Part shown: one piece after another, positions 26,146 through 36,354 of the stretch
How the letters are laid out: each line of letters begins with the position of its first letter
How positions within the stretch are numbered: the stretch's first letter is position 1
Assembly (NCBI RefSeq): GCF_000513135.1
Contig: NZ_BAUV01000007.1
Location: 62,001 to 126,000, forward strand
Length of the DNA stretch: 64,000 nucleotides
Direction: 5' to 3'
Origin: Halalkalibacter akibai JCM 9157
GTDB lineage: Bacteria > Bacillota > Bacilli > Bacillales > Bacillaceae_D
Position numbers and translations under genes: made by a program
Notes under the pieces: model-generated
Seen by the model: only the letters and a program-made list of their open reading frames with translations
What the model was told of the DNA's origin: nothing
Databases searched by the model: none

Positions 26146-28104
26146 ATGGATTTTTTCTTACAAGTATTTGAATTTCATCATTTACTTGTACTTGGGATAG
26201 GGATCTTTCTCGGAATCATTATTGGAGCACTTCCAGGACTAACTCCTACTATGGGTGTTGCACTGATGATTCCTTTTACTTTTTCATTAGGTGCAACGGA
26301 TGGCCTAATTCTTTTAGGAGGCATTTATTGCGGTAGTGTGTTTGGAGGCTCCATACCAGCTATTTTATTTAACGTACCTGGTGCACCTGCCAATGTAGCT
26401 ACCACGTTTGATGGTTATCCAATGACCAAGCAAGGAAAAGCCAGGAAAGCGTTAGAACTTGCAACCATCGCATCTGTAATCGGTGGGTTATTTGGGATGT
26501 TATTGCTGTTATTTTTTGCACCGATCTTTGCTGATTTTTCACTTCGATTTGGTCCAACTGAAAGTTTTTGGATTTCTTTGTTTGGGATAACCGTTATCGC
26601 TGCTATCTCAGATGGATCTGTCAGTAAAAACTTAATGGGAGGCTGTTTTGGTATATTTTTATCTTTTATCGGGATAAGTACAATTACAGGCACAGCCAGA
26701 TTTACATTTGGTTTAGATAGCTTAGTTGGGGGATTGCATATGGTTGCTGTTTTAATTGGCTTATTTGCTTTCCCACAAGCGCTTCGGTTAATTGAGAATC
26801 TTCGAAACTCTGAAAAAAGTGAGAAGAATACTTTTAAACAAGAGCAATCGACGATCAGACAATCGTTCAAAGATGTTCTCAAAAATCCTAAATCTGTTAC
26901 GATAGGAAGCAGCCTGGGGGCCTTTGTTGGAATGGTTCCTGGTGCAGGAGGGAACATTGCAAGTCTTCTCGCTTACAATGAGACAAAGCGATTTTCTAAA
27001 AATAAAGATCAGTACGGAAAAGGTGAAAAAAACGGAATTATTGCATCGGAAAGTGCTAATAACGCGATGGTCGGAGGATCATTAATTCCACTTCTTACCT
27101 TGGGAATTCCAGGTTCCCCAACAGCAGCCATCTTTTTGGGTGGATTATTAATTCATGGAATTTGGCCAGGGAATAACTTGTTCGTAGATCATGCTGAAGT
27201 TGCGTACACATTTTTATATAGCATGGTAGTTGCACAAATTCTTTTGCTTTTTGTTGGTTTTGCGATGATTAAATATATGACTAGATTGACTCATATTCCT
27301 GCGCACTATATGGCACCAGTAATTATCTCATTTTCCATAATTGGTGCTTATACAACTCAAAATAACGTCTTTGATATTACTACTGTCGTGATAATTGGAC
27401 TGTTCATGTTTATTTTACAGAAGTTCGATTTTTCACCAGCACCAATTGCGCTAGGGTTTATTCTAGGTACAATCGCAGAACAAGGACTTTTACATGGTCT
27501 TCAAGTTGGAGCTGCTAGAGGTTCTGCTTTTTCATATTTTTTCACAGGTAGTTGGAATATTGTATTATACGGGTTAGTGTTGTTAACGGTTGGAGTTGCT
27601 GTTTATCAGAGATTACGAAGTACCAAGAGAACAAGCCTGTTAAAACAAGTTAAGTCAGTTTCCGGATGGAATTTTCTCTCTTTTCGAGCTTTGACTTGGT
27701 TAGCACTAAGTATGGGGATTGGAGTAAGTATCTTTCTTATGACGACTATGCCACTTCAACAAAGACTATTTCCGCAAATTACACTGTTGTTTCTGTTGAT
27801 ATTAGTATTGATTGAATATGTAAAAGTGAGTATGGAAAAGAGAGAGGTTAAAAAGGATAAAAGCATCTCTTGGCCCTTTATCATTATTGTAGGATTTGTT
27901 TCCATAATTAGTCTACTCATTAACGCAATAGGCTTTTATAATCAGGTGTTGATCCTGGTAATTAGTATACCATTGTTCGCTTTGTTCGTTTATAAGCAAA
28001 AACTTGCTATAAGACAGATTTGCTTCGTTGGGCTCGCGTTCACTTTTATTTTATATATCGTCTTTTCTGTTTTGTTACGAGTTCCGTTGCCTGCTGTATT
28101 TTAA
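26146..28104 (+). CDS. Tripartite tricarboxylate transporter, fused TctA-TctB membrane protein
   Basis: This 652-residue membrane protein has a TctA domain in residues 1 to about 480, with the hallmarks GIIIGALPGLTPTMGVALMIPFTF, NVPGAPANVATTFDGYPM, GMVPGAGGNIASLLAYNE and LTLGIPGSPTAAIFLGGL. The last 160 residues add four helices with the TctB/DUF1468 pattern. In most bacteria these are separate genes, so this is a natural fusion. The system imports carboxylates with a TctC binding protein, which lies just downstream on the opposite strand. ATG 26146 is chosen because GGGGGCGAGG stands before it; the upstream GTG-type start at 26083 lacks a site. Confidence 0.9.
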   Translation: MDFFLQVFEFHHLLVLGIGIFLGIIIGALPGLTPTMGVALMIPFTFSLGATDGLILLGGIYCGSVFGGSIPAILFNVPGAPANVATTFDGYPMTKQGKARKALELATIASVIGGLFGMLLLLFFAPIFADFSLRFGPTESFWISLFGITVIAAISDGSVSKNLMGGCFGIFLSFIGISTITGTARFTFGLDSLVGGLHMVAVLIGLFAFPQALRLIENLRNSEKSEKNTFKQEQSTIRQSFKDVLKNPKSVTIGSSLGAFVGMVPGAGGNIASLLAYNETKRFSKNKDQYGKGEKNGIIASESANNAMVGGSLIPLLTLGIPGSPTAAIFLGGLLIHGIWPGNNLFVDHAEVAYTFLYSMVVAQILLLFVGFAMIKYMTRLTHIPAHYMAPVIISFSIIGAYTTQNNVFDITTVVIIGLFMFILQKFDFSPAPIALGFILGTIAEQGLLHGLQVGAARGSAFSYFFTGSWNIVLYGLVLLTVGVAVYQRLRSTKRTSLLKQVKSVSGWNFLSFRALTWLALSMGIGVSIFLMTTMPLQQRLFPQITLLFLLILVLIEYVKVSMEKREVKKDKSISWPFIIIVGFVSIISLLINAIGFYNQVLILVISIPLFALFVYKQKLAIRQICFVGLAFTFILYIVFSVLLRVPLPAVF

Positions 28105-28121
28105 TATTATAGAACCATTAC

Positions 28122-28165
28122 AGGAATCTCAAAAGGTAAATTAACCTTTTGAGATTCCTTTTTTG
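28122..28165 (+). terminator. Terminator after the TctAB gene
   Basis: A fifteen-pair perfect stem, AGGAATCTCAAAAGG / CCTTTTGAGATTCCT, is followed by six T. Confidence 0.95.
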
Positions 28166-28169
28166 ATGT

Positions 28170-28201
28170 AAAAAAAAACTGCTAGACACTAAGTCAGCAG
28201 T
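28170..28201 (-). terminator. Terminator after the tctC gene
   Basis: On the minus strand ACTGCTGAC pairs with GTC-T-AGCAGT (one bulge), followed by about nine T. Confidence 0.8.
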
Positions 28202-28213
28202 GATAGATTAATC

Positions 28214-29190
28214 TTATTGAGTGACACCAATTGAATCGAGTAGAGCCTGATATGTTTCTGTTCTTATTTCCATATCAGCGATCACTTGCTCCCGGTCCAT
28301 AATAAGCATATCTGCCCCTGCTTGCTCCATCTCAGCTAGAAAATCTTCGTCTTGCAATATATTCATAAAAGCTTCCTCAAGCTTATCTATCACTTCTTGT
28401 GGAGTGCCTTTTCGTGCTGCAATACCACGGTCAGTCTCATGATAACCTCAGGATAACCTAACTCAGAAAAAGTGGGTATGTCTGGTGCGAATGAGTGTCT
28501 TTCCTCAGTAGCGATAGCAAGCGGTCTGACATCAGAACCTAACCTGTAAATATCAGAAAGGTTACCTGCAACTACATCTGTATGTCCTCCAAGTAATGAA
28601 GCGATTGCATCTGCTGCACCTGGAAACGGAACGTCTTCTACCTGAATATTAGCTGTATCTTCTAACAAGAGGGTAGCTAAATGTTGACCTACATAAAGTC
28701 CTGCATTTCCAACTGTGATACTATTTGGGGACTTTCGAGCTTGCTCAACTAAATCATCAAGGCTGTGGATGTCACTATCGCTTTTAACGGCAAATACGGT
28801 TGGATCTCCTCCCCAGTTAACTAGAGGCTCAAATGTATCAATATCGAAACTGGTTTGACCTACTAATGGTTGCGTAATGATATGTGGTAAGTTGTAAGCA
28901 GCTAGCGTATAGCCATCTGGTTCGACAGTGGAGAATGAATTCCAACCTACTTGACCACCACCTCCAGGTTTATTTACGATTACTAGCTCTTGTCCGAGGT
29001 AGGTACTCGCATATTTAGAAATAATTCTTGCTTGTGTGTCTGTTGCTGCTCCAGGGGAGAAGGCGACAATGAGTTGAATAGATTTGTTAGGAAAGTCATC
29101 TGAGGTCCCGTTGTCAGAACAACTAGCTAAAATCATCATGAAGAAACAAAGAAAAAAAATAGGAACTGTTTTTCTTAACATTTTTACCAC
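28214..29190 (-). pseudogene. TctC solute-binding lipoprotein gene with a single-base loss
   Basis: The open frame from 29190 encodes a lipobox (LASC in MMILASCSDN), then FPNKSIQLIVAFSPGAATDTQARI, NKPGGGGQVGWNSF and TVGNAG. These are the pattern of Bug/TctC periplasmic-type binding proteins. At about 28438 one base is missing (GAG GTT ATC ATG then a shift). Restoring it continues the frame as DRGIAARKGTPQEVIDKLEEAFMNIL to a stop at 28214, giving the usual length of about 325 residues. As written, the protein is cut near residue 266. It is convergent with the TctAB fusion gene. Confidence 0.88.
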
Positions 29191-29282
29191 ATCCTTCTTT
29201 ATGTGTACATTTTAGAAATATGCATAAAGAAGCGGTTTGAATGTTGTCTACTCAAATAAACTCAATGTTTTTAGTTGATAAT

Positions 29283-29909
29283 TTACTTTTTCCTGCTTTT
29301 TCTTAAACTTATGAAGGGAGCTTTTACAAAATATAAATCAAGTTTAAAAAGATAATCGACCATTCTAGTTGATACCCATTGTGATAAGAGAGCTTGAATG
29401 ACAATGGGCCAAGCAATAATGGAAGCAGTAAATACAAAGATGGAACCATTCAATAGGAATAAAGGTTTTCCAGGTGGAATCTCTTTGATCTTAGCGATGA
29501 TTAAAGCAATAACACCCATCCCTCCGTTTGATACACCTTGTCGTAATAAAATTCCAACTCCTATCCCTAACAGAACAGAACCAAACGCCAGATCAATCCA
29601 TACATTTTCATAAGGCCTGTACAATGGAAAACTAAAAAGATGAACTCCTAGAGATGTGATTGTTATCCCGTACATCGTCCCGATTGCACTTGCATTTCCT
29701 AACCATTTAATCGCAGCGACTAACAAGGAGAAGTTCACAAGCCATAAAGCAAAACTAAGAGGTATATTTAACCAATAATTTAATAATACCGCAAGCCCAC
29801 CAGCTCCCCCAGAAGGAATAGAATGAGGGAACAGAAAGACAGCCATTGCCATCCCTTGAATTAAACCTCCACATGTTATAAGAATATAAGTTCTAAAGGA
29901 ATTTACCAT
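29283..29909 (-). CDS. YitT-family membrane protein
   Basis: This 208-residue protein has about five membrane helices with the YitT-type motif IPSGGAGGLAVLLNYWLNIPLSFALWLVN (near residues 31-59) and RQGVSNGGMGVIALI. It lacks the C-terminal soluble DUF2179 domain found in longer relatives. The function is not established; distantly related proteins occur in putative transport roles. It is monocistronic on the minus strand. Confidence 0.75.
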   Translation of the reverse strand: MVNSFRTYILITCGGLIQGMAMAVFLFPHSIPSGGAGGLAVLLNYWLNIPLSFALWLVNFSLLVAAIKWLGNASAIGTMYGITITSLGVHLFSFPLYRPYENVWIDLAFGSVLLGIGVGILLRQGVSNGGMGVIALIIAKIKEIPPGKPLFLLNGSIFVFTASIIAWPIVIQALLSQWVSTRMVDYLFKLDLYFVKAPFISLRKSRKK

Positions 29910-30045
29910 ATAAGCTCCTATGAATAAGTTTTATAACTCATTTTTTACTTGTCCATTTTAATTGTATTAGCGGTTTCACTATTTATGTATTTTGGTTATT
30001 AAAACATAATCAGAATTTTTTTCGGAAAAATGACAAAGAGCCCAA

Positions 30046-30072
30046 ACGAAATTCTAAATCGTACATAGGATA
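30046..30072 (+). promoter_or_regulatory. Sigma-K-like promoter of the YjcZ-type gene
   Basis: AC, 16 bases and CATAGGATA fit the late mother-cell consensus AC-N16-CATANNNTA. It lies 41 bases upstream of the micro-protein start. The match is short, so it is a candidate only. Confidence 0.5.
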
Positions 30073-30113
30073 AAATTGTAAGATCAACAGAAAACAAAAG
30101 GAGATGGTTTTTC

Positions 30114-30224
30114 ATGACACATGCAACTGCAGGATACGGTGGCGGCTTTGCGTTACTAGTAGTATTATTTATCTTATTAGTAATCATCGGTGCAAGCTGG
30201 GCAGGCGGCTACGGCGCATACTAA
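30114..30224 (+). CDS. YjcZ-family sporulation micro-protein
   Basis: This 36-residue protein has a Gly-rich start (ATAGYGGGFALL), one transmembrane helix (LLVVLFILLVIIGASW) and an AGGYGAY end. That is the signature of the YjcZ/YhaL-like sporulation membrane peptides of Bacillaceae. A strong AAGGAGATGG site precedes the ATG, and a perfect terminator follows. It is often left out of automatic annotation because of its size. Confidence 0.85.
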   Translation: MTHATAGYGGGFALLVVLFILLVIIGASWAGGYGAY

Positions 30225-30240
30225 TCTCATGTAATGTTTT

Positions 30241-30270
30241 AAAATTGGCTCCTGAGAGAGCCAATTTTTT
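30241..30270 (+). terminator. Terminator after the YjcZ-type gene
   Basis: AAAATTGGCT / AGCCAATTTT has an 8-base loop and is followed by a T run. Confidence 0.93.
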
Positions 30271-30397
30271 TTGTTTTAAAAAGAGAGAGGCGATTTGAAA
30301 TATATCTTTCAGTATTAAGTTTGCAAGGTGATTCATACAATGTACAAGCGGTTCGATTGTCCGACTTAACTTAATTTAAATACTGGAGGATGGTTTA

Positions 30398-31027
30398 ATG
30401 AGTGTGTTCTTGGGGTATATTTTTCTTGGATTAAGCTTAGCTGCGCCAATAGGGCCTGTAAATGCAGCTCAGTTAGATAAAGGAATTAAGAACGGATTTT
30501 TACATGCATGGCTTGTTGGTTTAGGAGCAACTATTGCGGATGCCATTTATATGCTTCTTGTTTTTGTTGGGGTTGTTCAGTTTATTGAGGTACCAATCAT
30601 CCAGACATTTCTTTGGATTTTTGGGTTCTTTGTACTCGTCTACACTGGTATTGAAAGTATTTCAGGGGCCGGCAGAATTTCAGTTTCCAAAAGTAGAAGT
30701 ACAAAAGAGTCGAAGTTAAAATCATTTTTTGCTGGCTTTTTTATGTCTTTATTTAACCCTCTTACAATTTTATTTTGGTTAGGAATTTTTGGATCAATTT
30801 TAGCTAAAACCGTTACTACATATGGGACGAGTCAGTTAATTTTATATTGTGCAGCCATTTTTATTGGAATCACATTATGGGATGTAACAATGGCTGCACT
30901 TGCTAGTACAATGCGGAAGTACTTAACAAACAGACTACTCACAATTATTTCTATTGTATCTGGTTTTTCTTTGATAGGGTTTGGTGTCTATTTTGGAATT
31001 CAAGCATTGCTTATTTTAATTTCGTAA
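30398..31027 (+). CDS. LysE-family amino-acid exporter
   Basis: This 209-residue protein with about six helices starts with the LysE/RhtB signature LGLSLAAPIGPVNAAQLDKGIKNGF. A second conserved segment is FFAGFFMSLFNPLTILFWLGIFGS. Such proteins export amino acids. A CTGGAGG site precedes the ATG. Its last 17 bases overlap the end of the convergent amino-acid permease gene. The two face each other, which may be coincidence or may suggest linked amino-acid homeostasis. Confidence 0.88.
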   Translation: MSVFLGYIFLGLSLAAPIGPVNAAQLDKGIKNGFLHAWLVGLGATIADAIYMLLVFVGVVQFIEVPIIQTFLWIFGFFVLVYTGIESISGAGRISVSKSRSTKESKLKSFFAGFFMSLFNPLTILFWLGIFGSILAKTVTTYGTSQLILYCAAIFIGITLWDVTMAALASTMRKYLTNRLLTIISIVSGFSLIGFGVYFGIQALLILIS

Positions 31028-32390
31028 ATAAGGTAGGGGGCTCAGGAGGATTTTCACCCTGATTCTTCTTCCAGAAATGACGCATAATTAATGTAACCAG
31101 AGCGACAATGACGATAAAAGCTAAACTAATGAAAAATCCAGGTCGACTTGTTGTGTGAAAAATGGTTCCACCTACACCTAACAGTACAAGAACAAAACCT
31201 AATATACGTTTCAATTTATCTTTTGTTGTTAAATCCAATAGACGTCCGTAAGAACCTAAAATGAACAGCCAGTTATATAAAAGCATAATCCCAGCAGCTG
31301 TTGTGACATATTCATATAGTCTGCCTGGGATGACAATCGCTAACACTATAGACACAATCATACCTGCTGCCGTTAATGCGATAGCAGGTAATGCGATGTT
31401 ATTTCCTACTCTTTTCGAAAAAACTTTTGGTGCATCATGGTCTTCTGCTAATGTAACTAATATTCTTATTACCGCAAACAAAGATGCTACCATTGTCGAG
31501 AAACCCGCAATAATAAATACAGCATTAAAAAAATGATTTACATATGGAATGTTAAAGGCTCTTAGAGCTGTAACAAATGGACTTTGTTCTATGGAGAAGT
31601 TATTCCATGGAACCATTAATAAAGCTAAACCAACAGAGGCGATGTAAATAACGGCCAAAACAAAAAGCATAACCTTCCCCGACTTAGGTGCATCCGTCAT
31701 TTCTTTAAGTCTAATGGCTAAAAGCCCCATAATCTCGATACCTGCAAATCCATAAAATCCATATATGAATGCTGGCAATAAACCTGTCACACCATTTGGG
31801 AAAAAAGTTCCGTAAGTGCGTGGGACGGTCGCTGTTTCCTCTCCTTGTCCAAACACTCCGAATAAAGCCAAACCAGCAATGATAATGAAGCTTAATATAG
31901 CAGCAATTTTAAGAACGGCTAATAAATTTTCGACTCGATCGAAACTCTTTGTTCCAACTATAATGACAATAATACCAAGTGCAGCATAGATACATGCAAA
32001 TACCCATAAAGGTACGTTAGGAAACCAGAAACGAGTGAAAATAGATAATGCGGTCATTTGACTTCCCATAATAAGCATCTCTGAAATCCAGTACACCCAA
32101 CCACTACTAAATCCAGCCCAGCGCCCGTAGGCATTTTTGGCATAGGAGCGGAATGACCCCTTTTGAGGATCAGCGATAGTCATCTTGGCCAAAGCTTCAA
32201 AAACAAAGTAGGTACCAACTGCAGCTAAGGCAAAGGCTAATAGAACAGATGGACCCGCCATATCAATTGCTATACTCGAACCTAGAAAAAAGCCTGTTCC
32301 AATTGTGCCTGCTACACCTAATAAAGACAATTCCCACCATCTAAGTTTTTTTTCTGCTTGTTCACCTGCTTTTGTCTTCATTTCCATCAC
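31011..32390 (-). CDS. APC-family amino-acid permease
   Basis: This 459-residue permease has about twelve helices. The N-terminal APC motif is WELSLLGVAGTIGTGFFLGSSIAI. FYGFAGIEIMGLLAIRLKEM is the consensus region after helix five. It probably imports an amino acid. It is divergent from the DUF457 gene at 32519. The start ATG has a GGAGTGATGG context, so ATGs at residues 1 and 2 are both possible. Confidence 0.88.
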   Translation of the reverse strand: MMEMKTKAGEQAEKKLRWWELSLLGVAGTIGTGFFLGSSIAIDMAGPSVLLAFALAAVGTYFVFEALAKMTIADPQKGSFRSYAKNAYGRWAGFSSGWVYWISEMLIMGSQMTALSIFTRFWFPNVPLWVFACIYAALGIIVIIVGTKSFDRVENLLAVLKIAAILSFIIIAGLALFGVFGQGEETATVPRTYGTFFPNGVTGLLPAFIYGFYGFAGIEIMGLLAIRLKEMTDAPKSGKVMLFVLAVIYIASVGLALLMVPWNNFSIEQSPFVTALRAFNIPYVNHFFNAVFIIAGFSTMVASLFAVIRILVTLAEDHDAPKVFSKRVGNNIALPAIALTAAGMIVSIVLAIVIPGRLYEYVTTAAGIMLLYNWLFILGSYGRLLDLTTKDKLKRILGFVLVLLGVGGTIFHTTSRPGFFISLAFIVIVALVTLIMRHFWKKNQGENPPEPPTLFTKLK

Positions 32391-32518
32391 TCCTTTTATA
32401 CATTGCTATTGTTCGAACAAATCCACTTGTTTATGTAAAAAACAAATGTGTATTGTTTGGCAATAATAAGGAGGCGCGGTATGATAATGTACAAAATGAT
32501 CGTTAAGGTGTGTTGGAA

Positions 32519-33391
32519 ATGGACACGATTACACATACTCTATTTGGACTATCTACATATGGAGCTGTGAACAAAGAGAAAATGGATGTGAAAACAAAAA
32601 GAGCTCTTTTATTTTCTGCGCTCGTCGCTAGTCAAATTCCTGATATTGATATTGTTGCTAATGTAACTGAAACCGGAAGAGTGATGGAGCAAATGTGGCA
32701 TAGAGGTCTAACTCATTCCTTCTTCTTAGTTCCAGTTTGGGCTGTTATTATTTATGCGTTAGCCTATTTAATATGGAAAGAAAGTGATCGGCTAATCTTT
32801 TACATTGCCTTGATAAATGTCTTTATTCATAGCTTGACTGATTCGCTGAACGCATGGGGGACAGGTGTATTTGAGCCTTTTTCCCAAACGAGAGTTACGA
32901 TGGGAGTCATTTCTATTGTCGACTTTGTTATTTGGTTTATTCTGCTTATTGGATTCATCATTGTAAAAAGGAATAAAAAAATTAAACGATATAAAGTGTG
33001 GAGAATAGCTTGGCTCTTTATTATTATTCATATTTCAATTCAGTGTGTTCAGGGATTAGTGATTCATAATGAAGCAACCCAGCAATACAATCATGTAGCT
33101 CTCTCTGCTAATTTTATCCCAGGCCAGTTTACTGTCGTCGGGAAAAATGAACATGTAATCCATTTGTATACTTCGACTATTTGGTCAGAAAATCAACTGC
33201 AGGATGTATTAATTTCTGATGAAGAAGCTGATTTGGATGAGCTATTTCGAGAAAATCCTAAAGCTGAGGTGCTTAAGCAATGGTCGCCATTCGTTGTGGT
33301 AGTCAATACAGATGAAAAATTAGGAATTTATGACCCTAGGTTTTATAGGAATGGGGAATCCTTTTTGTTTGAATACATGTTAAAAGAATGA
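32519..33391 (+). CDS. DUF457 membrane-bound metal-dependent hydrolase (YdjM-like)
   Basis: This protein of about 290 residues starts with MDTITHTLFGLSTYGAV. It has the motif ASQIPDIDIV, RGLTHSFFLVPVW, and later HSLTDSLNAWGTGVFEPFSQTRV. These Asp and His clusters are the DUF457 hydrolase pattern, and several helices surround them. The extracytoplasmic C-terminal region contains no known domain. ATG 32519 is preferred because AAGGTG lies eight bases upstream. The substrate is unknown. Confidence 0.85.
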   Translation: MDTITHTLFGLSTYGAVNKEKMDVKTKRALLFSALVASQIPDIDIVANVTETGRVMEQMWHRGLTHSFFLVPVWAVIIYALAYLIWKESDRLIFYIALINVFIHSLTDSLNAWGTGVFEPFSQTRVTMGVISIVDFVIWFILLIGFIIVKRNKKIKRYKVWRIAWLFIIIHISIQCVQGLVIHNEATQQYNHVALSANFIPGQFTVVGKNEHVIHLYTSTIWSENQLQDVLISDEEADLDELFRENPKAEVLKQWSPFVVVVNTDEKLGIYDPRFYRNGESFLFEYMLKE

Positions 33392-33402
33392 CTATTACAA
33401 AA

Positions 33403-33434
33403 AGCCACCAAAAGGAAATCTTCTTTTAGTGGCT
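33403..33434. terminator. Bidirectional terminator between DUF457 and a small gene
   Basis: AGCCACCAAAAG pairs with CTTTTAGTGGCT. A runs lie on the left and T residues on the right, so it may serve both convergent transcripts. Confidence 0.8.
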
Positions 33435-33439
33435 CTTTG

Positions 33440-33619
33440 CTATTTACTCTTTTTTTCTCTTTTTCCAGCCTTTTCTTTAGAATAACGTATGACTAACGAA
33501 AGTAATTCTTCTTTTGAAATAGAGTCACCAAATTCTTGTTTATACTGTTGCTGTAACTTCTCTAGAGTATGATAAGATTTCTTACTTAATCGTTCAAAGT
33601 GTTTTTCGGTTAAATCCAT
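33440..33619 (-). CDS. Small basic hypothetical protein
   Basis: This 59-residue protein on the minus strand is MDLTEKHFERLSKKSYHTLE, then KLQQQYKQEFG, and a Lys-rich end (KEKAGKREKKSK). A GGGAGAAG site precedes the ATG, and a hairpin terminator follows at once. It is highly charged and helical. I do not recognise the family. Spacing and ribosome site support a real gene, but no homology was tested. Confidence 0.6.
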   Translation of the reverse strand: MDLTEKHFERLSKKSYHTLEKLQQQYKQEFGDSISKEELLSLVIRYSKEKAGKREKKSK

Positions 33620-33835
33620 GTTGCTTCTCCCTTCTATTTAAACCTATATATTCTATGTGAAATGTAGTGAAATATGTTCGGTGTTTTGTCTAGATTCTAA
33701 AATAAAAAGGTTAGGGGTTATTTCGAAAGCCATTAAAAGACTTTTTGTGGATAACCCTTTTTTAGCTTACTGGAATAACGATCCGCAATTTCCTCATACT
33801 AGAAGTACACGTAAGTGGTCTCAGGAGGGGATCTC

Positions 33836-35285
33836 ATGTTTTGGAGGGAAAAAGTTCATTTAAAGAAACAAAATTTGAAAGAAGAAGCTTCATTTAAATT
33901 TAAGTATGAAGAAGAGTTATTAAAAAAGTTCGGTATTAAATCTACCGATAAACTTCCTACTGACTCAGCGCAAGTTAAATCAGTTATGCAGAAAATATTT
34001 AAAGATAGTGATGATTTTAATCAACGAACAATAGAATTCTCTTTTAATCAAAAAGCAACCTTGTATTTCTTTAAAGGACTTACTGATGAGAATCTGATTG
34101 AATTGAGTATAGTTCAACCACTAACAGAAAGATCTCATGTGAAAAGCGAGCTTGTTAAACTTGATGATGTAATTACAAGTAAAAATTATTCTGAGCCTGA
34201 AAATTGGGCTGAATTAATACGTGGGTGCCTGGGTGGGAACGTGATTTTACACGTTTCAGGTTTAAAACCACTAGAAGTTATGGTATCAAATCCTGTTAAA
34301 CGTTCTTTTAGTCAACCAACAACGGAACCACAGATATATGGATCAAAGCTTGGTTTTATAGAGAATAGTCGCTCTCGTTTATATCGAAGAATTTGTTGAT
34401 CAAGAAACGTTACAAGCTGTCAAATCTAAATTAGAAACAATTGATATTGACCAGCTAACAAGTTCACATACTCTTGTAGAACAATTAGTTGAGAAGCCTA
34501 ATTCAATTTTCCCGCAAATAAAGAAAACAGAACGTGTGGATCATGCTGCGATGGCACTTGGTCAAGGGAAATTAGTTTTATTTATTGATAACTCGGCTTT
34601 TTGTAACATCATGCCTATTAGTTTATTAAGTTTTTATCAACCAAGTGATGATAACGACCAAGCTTCAACTTGGAATATTTTCTTTATTCGATTTCTAAGG
34701 TTAGCAAGTTTAGTAATTTCCATTATCATGCCATCGCTCTATGTCGCCTTGGTCGCTTTTCATCCTGAGTTGATCCCAACAACGTTAGCGATGACTATTG
34801 TTGAATCTAGGAATAATATTCCTTTACCAGCAGCGCTTGAAGCGATTCTTATGATGTTTGCGCTTGATATTTTGGTTGAAGCTAGTATACGTCTTCCTAA
34901 TATTATCGGACAAACAGTTGGGATAGTAGGAGGCTTAGTAATTGGGCAAGCGGCCGTTGATGCTGGGATTGTAAGTAGTATCATGGTTATCGTTATCGCC
35001 TTGACAGCAATTGCATCTTTTACCGTACCATCATGGGAGTTAGCTTCCTCTTGGCGCTTAGTACGTTATTGTATTTTAATTGTATCTTCTTTTATGGGTT
35101 TATATGGAATGACTCTTGGGTTATGTGTCGTATTATTACATCTTTGCTCGATAGAATCATTTTCTAAGCCTTATTTAACTCCATTGGCTCCTTTAAATAT
35201 AAGAAAACTTTTGGATATTTTTTTTCGATTTTCATCAAGAAATTCACAAGTAGAAAGGAGCAAGCATAGTGAAAGCAAGCCTTAA
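33836..35285 (+). pseudogene. Broken GerA-family germinant receptor A-subunit gene
   Basis: ATG 33836 with AGGAGGGG upstream opens an N-terminal GerA-type domain (DFNQRTIEFSFNQKATLYFFKGL, then VNPVKRSFSQPTTEPQIYG). The expected segment of about 30 residues after GFIEN is missing. The frame shifts near 34370 and continues as LVYIEEFVDQETLQAVKSKL, then RVDHAAMALGQGKLVLFID. The membrane part follows from 34536 to 35285 (MPSLYVALVAFHPELIPTTLAMTI, QTVGIVGGLVIGQAAVDAGIVS, PYLTPLAPLN). The frame shift is +1, so it is not the single-base loss seen elsewhere in this window. A deletion of about 90-100 bases best explains it. Confidence 0.88.
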
Positions 35286-36354
35286 TAGTTCGTTTCGATC
35301 ATTTGATGTATTTGTCTTCACTGTTTGCTCAACGGTAGGACTTGGGGTAGGTGTCTTACCTTACGCCGGAGAGGAAGAGTTAAGGAACGAGTGGCTCCAA
35401 TTACTAGTTGGGAGTGGCCCGTATTTTTTACTTTTATGGCTTATATATATCTTTTATAAAAAAAGAAACAACATAGATTTCTTCGATGAAATAAAGTCTT
35501 TTATGCCAAAATGGATTGTTTGGGTTATTTTTCTTTACCTTGTAGGAAGTACATTGTATGCAGGGGTTATTCAATTTAGTGGGATGAATCAAATTATTGA
35601 AATTTATTTGCTTCCTAATACACCGAAATGGATTATTTTGCTTAGTTTTTTAGCAACGGTTTGTTTAGCTGTATATTACGACATAAAAGCCATTACTCGC
35701 TTTTTAGTCACTTTATTTTTTATAGAATGTTTATTTATAATTTCACTTTTTGTTTTAGGGTTCTCAGATTACTTTCGGTGGATTTATATTCCTCCGATAC
35801 ATGAGGGAAACATGATTGATTTTTTAAAAGCGTCTATTTCAGATCTAGCACGTTTTGGAGGTGTTTTTACACTCCTTGCTTTTTTATCATACGTCAAACA
35901 AGGTGAAAGAACATTTGCCTCTATGGGGTTGGGCTTAGGATTTGTAACTCTTCTATATGTAACCTTAAGTATTATCGTTCTTGGAACGTTTGGTTTCGAC
36001 GAATCACTAAGCTTAATTTCTCCGTTAATTGTTCTAACACAAACATTCCTACCGGGTCACGGAGTATTTGAGCGATTGGATTTATTATATTTAATGTTTT
36101 GGATCGTGGTATTCTTCAAAATGGTTATCATTCATGTTTGGTTTATTGTACATATTACGCTGAAACTGCTGCCGCAAGTAAATCGCCTTCTCATTACAGT
36201 TTTTTATTTAGGATTTATGCTAGTTTTAACAATTACAACAGCAGGGTATTCTCATACTGGTTGGGGGTTTCATAATTATAATACGTTGGCTTATACGTTG
36301 GTTTTACCAACTATTTTGTTGCTTATATTGATTAATAGGAAGGTAAAGTCATGA
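35269..36354 (+). CDS. GerXB spore germination permease subunit
   Basis: This 361-residue protein has about ten helices and belongs to the endospore germination permease (GerAB) family. The start SFRSFDVFVFTVCSTVGLGVGVLPYAGEE carries the VG-LP signature. As the B subunit of a germinant receptor it would bind a small germinant in the spore inner membrane. It overlaps the end of the A gene and the start of the C gene by a few bases, a standard gerA operon layout. The A gene is broken, so the receptor may not assemble. Confidence 0.9.
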   Translation: MKASLNSSFRSFDVFVFTVCSTVGLGVGVLPYAGEEELRNEWLQLLVGSGPYFLLLWLIYIFYKKRNNIDFFDEIKSFMPKWIVWVIFLYLVGSTLYAGVIQFSGMNQIIEIYLLPNTPKWIILLSFLATVCLAVYYDIKAITRFLVTLFFIECLFIISLFVLGFSDYFRWIYIPPIHEGNMIDFLKASISDLARFGGVFTLLAFLSYVKQGERTFASMGLGLGFVTLLYVTLSIIVLGTFGFDESLSLISPLIVLTQTFLPGHGVFERLDLLYLMFWIVVFFKMVIIHVWFIVHITLKLLPQVNRLLITVFYLGFMLVLTITTAGYSHTGWGFHNYNTLAYTLVLPTILLLILINRKVKS

